Positions 24,489 to 35,774 of a DNA stretch of 64,000 nucleotides are shown here, piece by piece; position 1 is the stretch's first letter; each line of letters starts with the position of its first letter. Source of the stretch: Ideonella_A sakaiensis_A (GTDB taxonomy: Bacteria; Pseudomonadota; Gammaproteobacteria; Burkholderiales; Burkholderiaceae_C); contig NZ_CP182947.1 in the NCBI RefSeq assembly GCF_048320135.1, positions 3,534,001 to 3,598,000 of the forward strand, read 5' to 3'. The translations under genes were made by a program, and so were the position numbers. The notes beneath the pieces were generated by a model. The model had not been told where the DNA came from and did no database searches. It saw only the letters and a list, made by a program, of their open reading frames with translations.

Positions 24489-25481
24489 ATGCAGATACTT
24501 GTCACCCATACCAGCATGAGTGCTTCGCGGGTATTGCAGTTCTCGCGGCTGCAACTGGTGTCCGCGGTGCTGGCGGTGCTGATGCTGCTGATGCTGGTCT
24601 GCGCGACCGTCTACCACTTCGTCTTTCTGAAGGCGGCGCGCGAAGGATGGCCGGTGTTCAGTCAGATGGTGCAGATGGTCGCCCGCGACGAAACCGCCCA
24701 GCGCGACCGTTATCTGCGCGAGAACCTCGACGTGATGGCGCGCAAGGTCGGCGAACTGCAGGCCAAGCTGATCCGGCTCGAAGCGATGGGCGAGCGCGTG
24801 TCGGGCCTGGCAGGCGTCAAGCCACAGGATCTCCGGCAGATGCTGATTCCTGCCGCCGGCGCGGCATCGGCGCCGGCCGGCGGGGGCGGCAAGGGCGGGG
24901 TCTACCTGCCGCTGCCGGCCGAAATCTCCACTCTTTCGGAACTCGATGCGCTGGTGCTGGCGCTCGATGCAAAAACCGACCAGAGCAACGATGTGCTGAC
25001 GCTGGTCGAATCACGGTTGTTCGAGAAAAGACTGGCCGCATTGATGGTGCCGAACAGCCGGCCGGTCGACGGCATCGTCGGTTCCGGCTTCGGCTTCCGC
25101 CCGGACCCGTTTACCGGGCGGGCAGCGCTGCATACCGGGCTTGACTTTCCGGCCGACAGCGGCACCGCGATCCAGGCTTCGGCCGGCGGCGTGGTGCTGC
25201 AGGTACAGCAGCATCCGCAATATGGATTGATGGTCGAACTCGACCACGGGCGCGGGCTGGTTACACGTTATGCGCATGCATCGAAGGTGCTGGTCAAGGC
25301 GGGCGACCTGGTCAGGCGCGGCCAGCCGATCGCCGAGGTCGGCAGCAGCGGCCGCTCGACCGGGCCACACCTTCATTTCGAGGTGCTGGTCGACAATGTG
25401 CAGCAGGACCCGGCGAAATTCCTCGCCGGCGGTGACGCGCCGGCGCTGGCCAGTGCCCGGCTTGTGGCGCCGCATCGCTGA
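24489..25481 (+). CDS. M23 family metallopeptidase (LytM type)
   Basis: 330 residues. One transmembrane helix (about 22-43) is followed by a periplasmic coiled-coil segment (about 70-110) and a C-terminal LytM domain (about 195-310). The zinc ligands are in GFGFRPDPFTGRAALHTGLDF (His, Asp) and TGPHLHFEV (HxH). It should cleave peptidoglycan cross-links or, if partly degenerate, activate an amidase. The zinc-site residues look intact. GGAGGAG lies 7 bp before ATG 24489. secA follows. Confidence 0.92.
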   Translation: MQILVTHTSMSASRVLQFSRLQLVSAVLAVLMLLMLVCATVYHFVFLKAAREGWPVFSQMVQMVARDETAQRDRYLRENLDVMARKVGELQAKLIRLEAMGERVSGLAGVKPQDLRQMLIPAAGAASAPAGGGGKGGVYLPLPAEISTLSELDALVLALDAKTDQSNDVLTLVESRLFEKRLAALMVPNSRPVDGIVGSGFGFRPDPFTGRAALHTGLDFPADSGTAIQASAGGVVLQVQQHPQYGLMVELDHGRGLVTRYAHASKVLVKAGDLVRRGQPIAEVGSSGRSTGPHLHFEVLVDNVQQDPAKFLAGGDAPALASARLVAPHR

Positions 25482-25728
25482 CGTCTGCAGCGATCTTGCG
25501 GGCCTCCATGCCGCCTCGGGCAGCACCTGCCCCGGCGGTGCATGCCCTGGGTCGCCGGCGGCTTGTCGGCCGATGGCTAAAATCGACGGTTTTTCGTGAT
25601 CGGGGCTCTTGCAACTCCGCCGCGCCGGCGCCACCTGTTAGGGCTGGCTTCCGTACTGTCGGCTGATCGCAGTCTCGCATCTCGACTCACGGCTTTTTCC
25701 GGCCTGCTGGCCGCAACCAAGAATCCGC

Positions 25729-28485
<2,757 letters not shown>

Positions 28486-28556
28486 AGGCGGCGCTCGGCG
28501 GCCGCTCGCGGCTGCCTACAATGGGCGCCTGTTCTGCTGCCTGTTGAGCCAACGCA

Positions 28557-29786
28557 ATGCCCGTCAATCTGCAGGCGCCCCGCGCCGAAGACCTGTTGCC
28601 CGTTGCCGGGGTCGAACTCGGCACGACGATGGCCGGAATCCGCAAGGCCGGCCGGCGCGACCTGACCATTTTCAAGCTGGCAGACGGCAGCAGCGTTGCC
28701 GGTGTCTTCACGAAGAACCGCTTTTGCGCCGCGCCGGTGCAGCTGTGCCGCAAGCACCTGGCCGCCGGCCTCGGCATCCGCGCGCTGCTGATCAATACCG
28801 GCAATGCCAACGCCGGTACCGGCGAGGACGGCATGACCCGGGCGATGTCGACCTGCATCGCGCTGGCGCAGCAACTGGACATCGCACCCGAGCAGGTGCT
28901 GCCGTTCTCGACCGGCGTGATCATGGAAACCTTGCCGGCCGACCGCATCCGCGCCGGCATGCCGGCGGCGCTGGCCGACCTGCAGCCCGACCACTGGGCC
29001 GATGCCGCGACCGCGATCATGACCACCGATACGCTGCCGAAGGCGGCGTCGAAGCAGCTGCAGATCGGCGGCAAGACGGTCACGATCACCGGCATCAGCA
29101 AAGGCGCCGGCATGATCCGGCCGAACATGGCGACGATGCTCGGCTTCATCGCGACCGACGTTGCGATCGAGCCCGGCCTGCTGCAGCCGCTGCTCGACGA
29201 TGCCGCCAACCAGAGCTTCAACCGAATCACGATCGACGGCGATACGTCGACCAATGATTCGTTCGTGCTGGTCGCGACGCACCAGGCGGGCAACCAGCCG
29301 ATCACGTCGCTCGATGCGGCCGACGGCAAGGCCTTGCGCGAAGCGCTGGTCGACGTCTCGCGCACGCTGGCGCAGGCAATCGTCCGCGACGGCGAGGGGG
29401 CGACCAAATTCATCACGATCGAGGTCTGCGGCGGCCGTGACGATGCCGAATGCGCGAAGGTGGCCTATGCGATTGCCCATTCGCCGCTGGTGAAGACGGC
29501 ATTCTTCGCCAGCGATCCGAACCTCGGCCGAATCCTGGCGGCGGTCGGGTACGCCGGCATCGACGATCTCGACCAGGGGTTGATCGACCTGTTCCTCGAC
29601 GATGTCCATGTTGCGAAGCAGGGCGGCCGTGAGCCCGGCTACCGCGAAGAGGATGGCCAGCGCGTGATGAAGCAGTCGGAAATCACCGTCCGCGTCGACC
29701 TGCACCGTGGCAACTGCGCGACGACGGTCTGGACCTGCGACCTGAGCCACGATTACGTCAGCATCAACGCCGACTACCGCTCCTGA
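28557..29786 (+). CDS. argJ: Glutamate N-acetyltransferase / amino-acid N-acetyltransferase
   Basis: 409 residues. It transfers acetyl groups from N-acetylornithine to glutamate, closing the acetylated arginine cycle; the monofunctional or bifunctional state cannot be read from sequence. The self-cleavage site is in KGAGMIRPNMATMLGF, with the new N-terminal Thr after MA. The N-terminal chain has VFTKNRFCAAPV and NTGNANAGTG; the C-terminus ends NADYRS. argB, the next enzyme, is 19 kb away. A TACAAT lies at 28517-28522. Confidence 0.97.
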   Translation: MPVNLQAPRAEDLLPVAGVELGTTMAGIRKAGRRDLTIFKLADGSSVAGVFTKNRFCAAPVQLCRKHLAAGLGIRALLINTGNANAGTGEDGMTRAMSTCIALAQQLDIAPEQVLPFSTGVIMETLPADRIRAGMPAALADLQPDHWADAATAIMTTDTLPKAASKQLQIGGKTVTITGISKGAGMIRPNMATMLGFIATDVAIEPGLLQPLLDDAANQSFNRITIDGDTSTNDSFVLVATHQAGNQPITSLDAADGKALREALVDVSRTLAQAIVRDGEGATKFITIEVCGGRDDAECAKVAYAIAHSPLVKTAFFASDPNLGRILAAVGYAGIDDLDQGLIDLFLDDVHVAKQGGREPGYREEDGQRVMKQSEITVRVDLHRGNCATTVWTCDLSHDYVSINADYRS

Positions 29787-29892
29787 TTGCAGGCGCGCGG
29801 GACTCCGGAGCCTGCACGGCTGGGGTTAAACTAGGGGGGTGCGAGCCCTCACGGGTTTCGCAGTGTCTCAAGCGTCCAGTGCCTGATGACTC

Positions 29893-29920
29893 TGCCTGCT
29901 CCGCTGCAACGGAGCAGGCA
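29893..29920. terminator. Bidirectional hairpin between argJ and ugpQ
   Basis: TGCCTGCTCCG (29893-29903) and CGGAGCAGGCA (29910-29920) form a perfect 11-bp stem with a 6-nt loop, in the gap between the convergent argJ and ugp operons. The 153-bp gap also holds a GCAGGC/GCCTGC inverted repeat just after argJ. There is no T-run, so intrinsic termination is not certain. Confidence 0.5.
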
Positions 29921-29939
29921 CTCCTGCGTGACCCGGGGC

Positions 29940-30704
29940 TCAGACTCCGTCGCTGGCAGGCGAGAAGCGGTCGACGGCGTCGGTGATCAGACCGTCGATG
30001 CCGAGCGAGATCAGGCGTTGTGCGGCCTGCGTTTCATTGACCGTATAGGCAAGCACGCGCCGGCCGGCCGAGTGCAGCGCGTCGATCATTGACGCATCGA
30101 TCAACGGATGGTGCGCGACGACGGCCCGGCAGTCGAGCCGCTGCGCATTGCCGAGCCAGTCCGATTCCAGCTTGTCGATCAGCAGGGCCCTCGGCAACTC
30201 GGCCACGGCGGATTGTGCCGACTCGAGCGCCTCCGGTACGAATGAACTGAGCAGCGGCTTGCGGCCGCTGAGCTGCCACAGTTGCCGTGCCGCCAGCGCA
30301 ACCGCCCGCCCAGTCGCTTCGGCATGGCCGGGGGTCGGCTTGATCTCGATGTTCAGGTCGAAGCCATTGGCGATGCAGTAACGGGCGACCGCTTCGAGAG
30401 TGGCCAGCGGTTCGCCGGCGTCGCGCCGCCCATGCCAGCTGCCGGCATCGAGTTGCGACAGGTCGGACCAGGCCCGTTCGCCGGCCACGCCCTGGCCATT
30501 GGTCGTGCGGTCGAGCGTCGCATCGTGGAGCAGGAATGCGATCCCGTCTGCGCTCAGCTTGACGTCGCATTCGAATGCGCGGTAGCCGAAGGCTGCGCCG
30601 AGGCGGAATGCGGCCAGCGTATTTTCCGGCGCCAGTTTGCCGGCACCACGGTGCGCGATCCAGCGCGGATAGGGCCAGTCGGCCAACTGGATCGGTGCGG
30701 CCAT
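29940..30704 (-). CDS. ugpQ: Glycerophosphodiester phosphodiesterase
   Basis: 254 residues from ATG 30704. GDPD signatures are intact: WIAHRGAGKLAPENTLAAFR, FECDVKLSADG and LHDATLDRTTNG. The later FDLNIEIKPTPG provides another metal-binding Glu. No signal peptide is present, so it should act in the cytoplasm on imported glycerophosphodiesters, releasing glycerol-3-phosphate. It is the last gene of ugpBAECQ, 7 bp after ugpC. Confidence 0.94.
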   Translation of the reverse strand: MAAPIQLADWPYPRWIAHRGAGKLAPENTLAAFRLGAAFGYRAFECDVKLSADGIAFLLHDATLDRTTNGQGVAGERAWSDLSQLDAGSWHGRRDAGEPLATLEAVARYCIANGFDLNIEIKPTPGHAEATGRAVALAARQLWQLSGRKPLLSSFVPEALESAQSAVAELPRALLIDKLESDWLGNAQRLDCRAVVAHHPLIDASMIDALHSAGRRVLAYTVNETQAAQRLISLGIDGLITDAVDRFSPASDGV

Positions 30705-30711
30705 CTGCGCG

Positions 30712-31776
<1,065 letters not shown>

Positions 31777-31784
31777 CTATCTTC

Positions 31785-32642
31785 CTATTTTTCGGTGTCG
31801 ACAAGGCCCTTGACGAACCATTTCTGCATCAGGATCACGACCAGCGCGGGTGGCAGCATCGCCAGGATCGCGGTGGCCATCACGACGTTCCATTCGGTTG
31901 CCGCATCACCACCGGTGACCATGCGCTTGATGCCCATCACGACCGGATACATGTCTTCGGTGGTGGTCACCAGCAGCGGCCAGAGGTACTGGTTCCAGCC
32001 GTAGATGAACTGGATCACGAACAGCGCGGCAATCGAGGTGCGCGACAGCGGCAGCAGCACATCCTTGAAGAAGCGCATCGGACCGGCGCCGTCGATGCGT
32101 GCTGCCTCGACCAGTTCATCGGGCACGGTCAGGAAGAACTGGCGGAACAGGAAGGTCGCGGTTGCCGATGCGATCAGCGGCACCGTCAGTCCGGTGAAGG
32201 TATTGAGCATGCCGAGGTCGGCAACGACCTTGTAGGTCGGCAGGATGCGCACTTCGACCGGCAGCATCAGCGTCACGAAGATCATCCAGAAGACGAGATT
32301 GCGGAACGGGAAGCGGAAGTAGACGACCGCGAAGGCCGACAGCAGCGAGATCGCGATCTTGCCGATCGCGATCACCAGCGCCATCACCAGGCTGACCCAC
32401 AGCATCGGCCCGACCGGCGGCAGCCGATTCCCGTATTCGGTCTGGCCGCCGAACAATGCGACGCGGTAGCTCTCGACGACGTTGTCGCCCGGCAGCAGCG
32501 ACATCGGGACGTTCTGCACGATCTGCGTTGCGGTCTGCGTCGATGCGATGAAGGTGACGTAGACCGGGAAGGCGACGATCATCACGCCGAGCAGCAGCAC
32601 GAGGTGCGACAGAACCGTCGCGACGGGGCGGTTCTCAACCAT
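31785..32642 (-). CDS. ugpE: sn-glycerol-3-phosphate ABC transporter permease UgpE
   Basis: 285 residues, six transmembrane helices. The EAA loop that contacts the ATPase reads EAARIDGAGPMRFF. It starts at ATG 32642, overlapping the ugpA stop (TGATG). An earlier in-frame start would run back through ugpA and is rejected. It forms the channel with UgpA. Confidence 0.95.
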   Translation of the reverse strand: MVENRPVATVLSHLVLLLGVMIVAFPVYVTFIASTQTATQIVQNVPMSLLPGDNVVESYRVALFGGQTEYGNRLPPVGPMLWVSLVMALVIAIGKIAISLLSAFAVVYFRFPFRNLVFWMIFVTLMLPVEVRILPTYKVVADLGMLNTFTGLTVPLIASATATFLFRQFFLTVPDELVEAARIDGAGPMRFFKDVLLPLSRTSIAALFVIQFIYGWNQYLWPLLVTTTEDMYPVVMGIKRMVTGGDAATEWNVVMATAILAMLPPALVVILMQKWFVKGLVDTEK

Positions 32643-33529
32643 CAGTAGTTCACCCTTCGTTCGACATAACGGAACTGCACGACGGTCAGCGCGATGACGA
32701 TCACCATCAGCACCACCGACTGCGCCGCCGAGCCGCCGAGGTCGAGCGCCTTGAAGCCGTCGAAATACACCTTGTAGACGAGGATCGCGGTCTCCTTGCC
32801 TGGGCCGCCCTCGGTAGCCGCATCGACGATCGCGAAGGTGTCGAAGAAGGCGTAGACGATGTTGATCACGAGCAGGAAAAACGTCGTCGGCGTCAGCAGC
32901 GGGAATTGCACCGACCAGAAGCGGCGCCACGGACCGGCGCCATCGATCGCGGCGGCCTCGATCAGGCTTTTCGGGATCGATTGCAGTCCGGCCAGGAAAA
33001 ACAGGAAGTTGTACGAGATCTGCTTCCAGACTGCCGCCATCACGATCAGCGTCATCGCGTGATCACCGTTGAGCAGGTGGTTCCAGTCGATGCCGCCTTG
33101 CCGCAGCCAGAAGCTGACGATGCCGATCGATGGCGCAAACATGAACAGCCAGACGACGCCGGCAACCGCCGGGGCCACCGCGTACGGCCAGATCAGGAAG
33201 GTCTTGTAGGTCGACGCGGCGCGCACCACGCGGTCGGCCATCACCGCCAGCGCCAGCGCGATGAAGAGGCCGAAAAACGCCACCAGTGCCGAGAAGATCG
33301 CAGTCGTCTTGAACGACGCCAGGTAGGTCTCGTCGTTCCACAGACGGATGAAATTTTCGGCGCCGACGAACTGCGTGCTCGTGCCGAAGGCATCTTCCGT
33401 CAATACGCTCTGGTACAGCGCCTGGCCGGCCGGCCAGAAGAAGAAGACCAGCACGATCGCCATCTGCGGCGCGACCAGCGCCCAAGGCAACCATGCGGAT
33501 TTGAAGCGGACGCGTTTTTCTACAGCCAA
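32642..33529 (-). CDS. ugpA: sn-glycerol-3-phosphate ABC transporter permease UgpA
   Basis: 295 residues, six transmembrane helices, with a basic N-terminus (VEKRVRFKSAWLPW). The EAA loop is EAAAIDGAGPWRRFWS. It lies 101 bp downstream of ugpB, and the intervening region contains a strong hairpin. It pairs with UgpE in the inner membrane. Confidence 0.95.
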   Translation of the reverse strand: MAVEKRVRFKSAWLPWALVAPQMAIVLVFFFWPAGQALYQSVLTEDAFGTSTQFVGAENFIRLWNDETYLASFKTTAIFSALVAFFGLFIALALAVMADRVVRAASTYKTFLIWPYAVAPAVAGVVWLFMFAPSIGIVSFWLRQGGIDWNHLLNGDHAMTLIVMAAVWKQISYNFLFFLAGLQSIPKSLIEAAAIDGAGPWRRFWSVQFPLLTPTTFFLLVINIVYAFFDTFAIVDAATEGGPGKETAILVYKVYFDGFKALDLGGSAAQSVVLMVIVIALTVVQFRYVERRVNY

Positions 33530-33558
33530 TGCTTTAGCTTCGATTCGTCAAACAACAC

Positions 33559-33587
33559 AACCCCTTCCCGTCATGCGGGAAGGGGTT
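33559..33587 (-). terminator. Perfect 12-bp intercistronic hairpin between ugpB and ugpA
   Basis: AACCCCTTCCCG (33559-33570) and CGGGAAGGGGTT (33576-33587) are exact reverse complements around a 5-nt loop. Read on the minus-strand transcript it follows ugpB by 43 nt. Such stem-loops commonly stop most transcripts or protect the upstream mRNA, giving more binding protein than permease. Which of these it does here is not known. Confidence 0.6.
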
Positions 33588-33630
33588 GCCGTGAAGGCGT
33601 GGATGGTACCGCCTTCCGGCGGTCATCCGA

Positions 33631-34944
33631 TCAGGACTTGTTCGCTTTCTCGAAGCGCTCGAGCAACTCGTCGCCACGCTTCTTGATCGAATCGAGTGCA
33701 TCCTTGGCCGATTTCTTGCCGGCCCAGACCTGCTCCATCTCCTCGTCATAGATCGCGCGGATCTGCACGAAATTGCCGAGCCGGATGCCGCGCGACTTGT
33801 CGGTGACCTTGCGGATCATCTGCGTCACCGGCACATCGGTACCCGGATTCTCCTTGTAGAAGCCGGACTTCTCGGTCAACGTGAAGGCGGCCGTGGTGAT
33901 CGGCAGATAACCGGTGCGCTGGTGGCTCTCGGCCTGGACCTTCGGGTCGGACAGGTAGTTGAAGAAGGCCGCGACGCCCTTGTACTCCTGGGGCTTCTTG
34001 CCCGACATCACCCACAGGCTGGCGCCACCGATCACGGTGTTCTGTGGTGCGCCGGCGACGTCAGGGTAGTAGGGCAGCGTGCTGATGCCGGCGTTGAACT
34101 TGGCATTGCGCTTGACGTTGGCGATCAGCGATGAAGACGCGGTGTTCATCGCGCATTCGCCGGAGACGAATGGCGCATCGGCCTTGTTGCCGCGGCCCTT
34201 GTAGACGAACAGTCCCTGTTGCGCCATGTTGGCCAGGTTCTCGATATGGCGGACGTGCAGCGGCGAATTGGTCGCCAGCCGGGCGTCCATGCCATTGAAG
34301 CCGTTGTTCTTGGTCGCGAACTCGACGTTGTGCCAGGCCGAGAAGTTCTCCATCTGCGTCCAGCCCTGCCAGCTGGTCGTGAACGGACAGGCATGGCCGC
34401 TGGCCTTCAGCTTGGCTGCCGCCAGCACCACCTCGGGCCAGGTCTTCGGCGGCGCCTCGGGATCCAGGCCAGCGGCCTTGAAGGCATCCTTGTTGTAGTG
34501 CAGCACCGTTGTCGAGCTGTTGAACGGCATGCTCATCATCTCGCCGTTCGGTGCGGTGTAGTAGCCGGCCACTGCCTGCACGTAGGCCTTCGGGTCGAAC
34601 TTGGCGCCGGCCTCCTTCATCAGCTGGGCCACCGGCTTGACCGCGCCCTTGCTGGCCATCATCGTCGCGGTGCCAACCTCGAACACCTGCAGGATGTGCG
34701 GCGCGTTGCCGGCGCGGAAGGCGGCGATGCCTGCGGTCATCGACTCGTCGTAGGTACCCTTGAAGACGGCATTGACCTTGTAGTCCTTCTGCGACTCGTT
34801 GAAACCCTTGGCCAGGTCGTTGACCCATTCGCCGAGGGCGCCGCCCATCGAGTGCCACCAGACGATTTCGGTCTGTGCGTGTGCTGGGCTGCCGGCAACC
34901 GCCAGCCAGACTGTTGCGGCGATCGGAAGAACTTTGAAATTCAT
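33631..34944 (-). CDS. ugpB: sn-glycerol-3-phosphate-binding periplasmic protein
   Basis: 437 residues from ATG 34944 (GGAG upstream). A Sec signal peptide ends SPAHAQ. The mature protein starts TEIVWWHSMGGALGEWVNDLAKGFN, and conserved UgpB segments such as FNSSTTVLHYNKDAFKAAGLDP, GASLWVMSGK and RTGYLPITTAAF follow. It delivers glycerol-3-phosphate, and in E. coli also glycerophosphodiesters, to UgpAEC. It is the first gene of the operon. Confidence 0.95.
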   Translation of the reverse strand: MNFKVLPIAATVWLAVAGSPAHAQTEIVWWHSMGGALGEWVNDLAKGFNESQKDYKVNAVFKGTYDESMTAGIAAFRAGNAPHILQVFEVGTATMMASKGAVKPVAQLMKEAGAKFDPKAYVQAVAGYYTAPNGEMMSMPFNSSTTVLHYNKDAFKAAGLDPEAPPKTWPEVVLAAAKLKASGHACPFTTSWQGWTQMENFSAWHNVEFATKNNGFNGMDARLATNSPLHVRHIENLANMAQQGLFVYKGRGNKADAPFVSGECAMNTASSSLIANVKRNAKFNAGISTLPYYPDVAGAPQNTVIGGASLWVMSGKKPQEYKGVAAFFNYLSDPKVQAESHQRTGYLPITTAAFTLTEKSGFYKENPGTDVPVTQMIRKVTDKSRGIRLGNFVQIRAIYDEEMEQVWAGKKSAKDALDSIKKRGDELLERFEKANKS

Positions 34945-35247
34945 GTTGACTCCGGAAATGATGGCTTGATTCGCCGAATGCGGCGTTCGAACGGGCGCGA
35001 TTGTCGCGCCCATTCATCACAGTCCCTGTTTATCCCTCGAATGCAGCCCGCATGGCATCGGGATATGCCCGTGTTCCGGACGACCGATGGCCGCTCGAAG
35101 CGGAGCTTTGCGATGTGAATATTCCCGCCCCCCGGTAGCCCCGTCTGAGGATGCCGTGCGACGGCCATCTGCCTAACCTGACATCACGCTGAAACGGCGA
35201 TGCGGGACCTCCGCTTCTGCTGTCCGGCGTCTTCAATGAGGAGAGAG
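34945..35247. other. 303-bp divergent intergenic region, ugpB / DUF4148
   Basis: No convincing gene is present. The region holds the ugpB Shine-Dalgarno sequence on the minus strand, a perfect palindrome at 34993-35011, and the AGGAGAG ribosome site of the DUF4148 gene just before 35248. I could not recognise a Pho box, which would be expected if ugp is phosphate-regulated. Confidence 0.7.
34993..35011. promoter_or_regulatory. Palindrome upstream of ugpB, possible operator
   Basis: GGGCGCGATTGTCGCGCCC is a perfect 8-bp inverted repeat with a 3-nt centre, 49-67 bp upstream of the ugpB start. It could be a regulator site or a leader hairpin. No regulator gene is adjacent. Confidence 0.35.
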
Positions 35248-35694
35248 ATGATGCAAGTGAAAGCGATGGTGATGCTTCTGACCCTTTTCACCGGGGTGGC
35301 GTCGTTTGCCGATGAAGGCCCGACGCGTGAGCAGGTGCGCGCCGAACTGGCGCGTGCGATGGCGGCTGGCGAGATGGCCGGCATCAATGAGGCCTGGGAC
35401 GGCTCGTTGCCGCAGCGCCCGGCCGGTGTTTACGGCCGCTCGTTTGCCGGCGCTGAGCTGACGCGCGAGCAGGTCCGTGCGGAACTGCAGCGTGCGATCG
35501 CGGCCGGCGAGATGCCGGTAGCAAACGAGGGCTGGGATGGCTCGGTCATCGCGTCGCCCTCGGGTGTCCACGGCCGGCCGTTCGCCGAGCAGCCCGGTCT
35601 GACGCGCGAACAGGTGATCTCCGATTACCAACGCGCGCTGCGCAATGGTGACATCGCCCGCCACCGCCTGACCTATGCCGTCGGCGGTGATTGA
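35248..35694 (+). CDS. DUF4148-like secreted protein with three TREQV repeats
   Basis: 148 residues. ATG codons at 35248 and 35251 both follow AGGAGAG. A signal peptide ends near SFADE. Three copies of a short amphipathic unit follow: PTREQVRAELARAMAAGEM, LTREQVRAELQRAIAAGEM and LTREQVISDYQRALRNGDI. The first two are separated by near-identical NEGWDGS / NEAWDGS stretches. The repeat type is that of DUF4148, a common small periplasmic family of Burkholderiales with no known function. The zincin-Bug fusion gene follows. Confidence 0.75.
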   Translation: MMQVKAMVMLLTLFTGVASFADEGPTREQVRAELARAMAAGEMAGINEAWDGSLPQRPAGVYGRSFAGAELTREQVRAELQRAIAAGEMPVANEGWDGSVIASPSGVHGRPFAEQPGLTREQVISDYQRALRNGDIARHRLTYAVGGD

Positions 35695-35774
35695 CCGACC
35701 GGTCCGATGCTGCGCTGTTGATCAGTGATGATCAATGGCGCAGCATTCCGTCGATCGATCAGGCGTCGGTGCAG

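Noticed and set aside
29815..29885. Possible riboswitch or small RNA between argJ and ugpQ (G-rich stretch with GCGAGCCC / GGGTTTCGC pairing)
   Set aside because: The pairing is imperfect, the position is downstream of convergent genes, and no known riboswitch core is recognisable.
35248..35694. Three TREQV units as a DNA-level tandem repeat
   Set aside because: The similarity is at protein level (repeat family DUF4148); spacing and codons diverge, so no separate repeat feature is listed.
35691..35774. TTG start for the zincin-Bug fusion
   Set aside because: It would add 28 polar residues before a good signal peptide and overlap the DUF4148 stop; ATG 35775 is more sensible.
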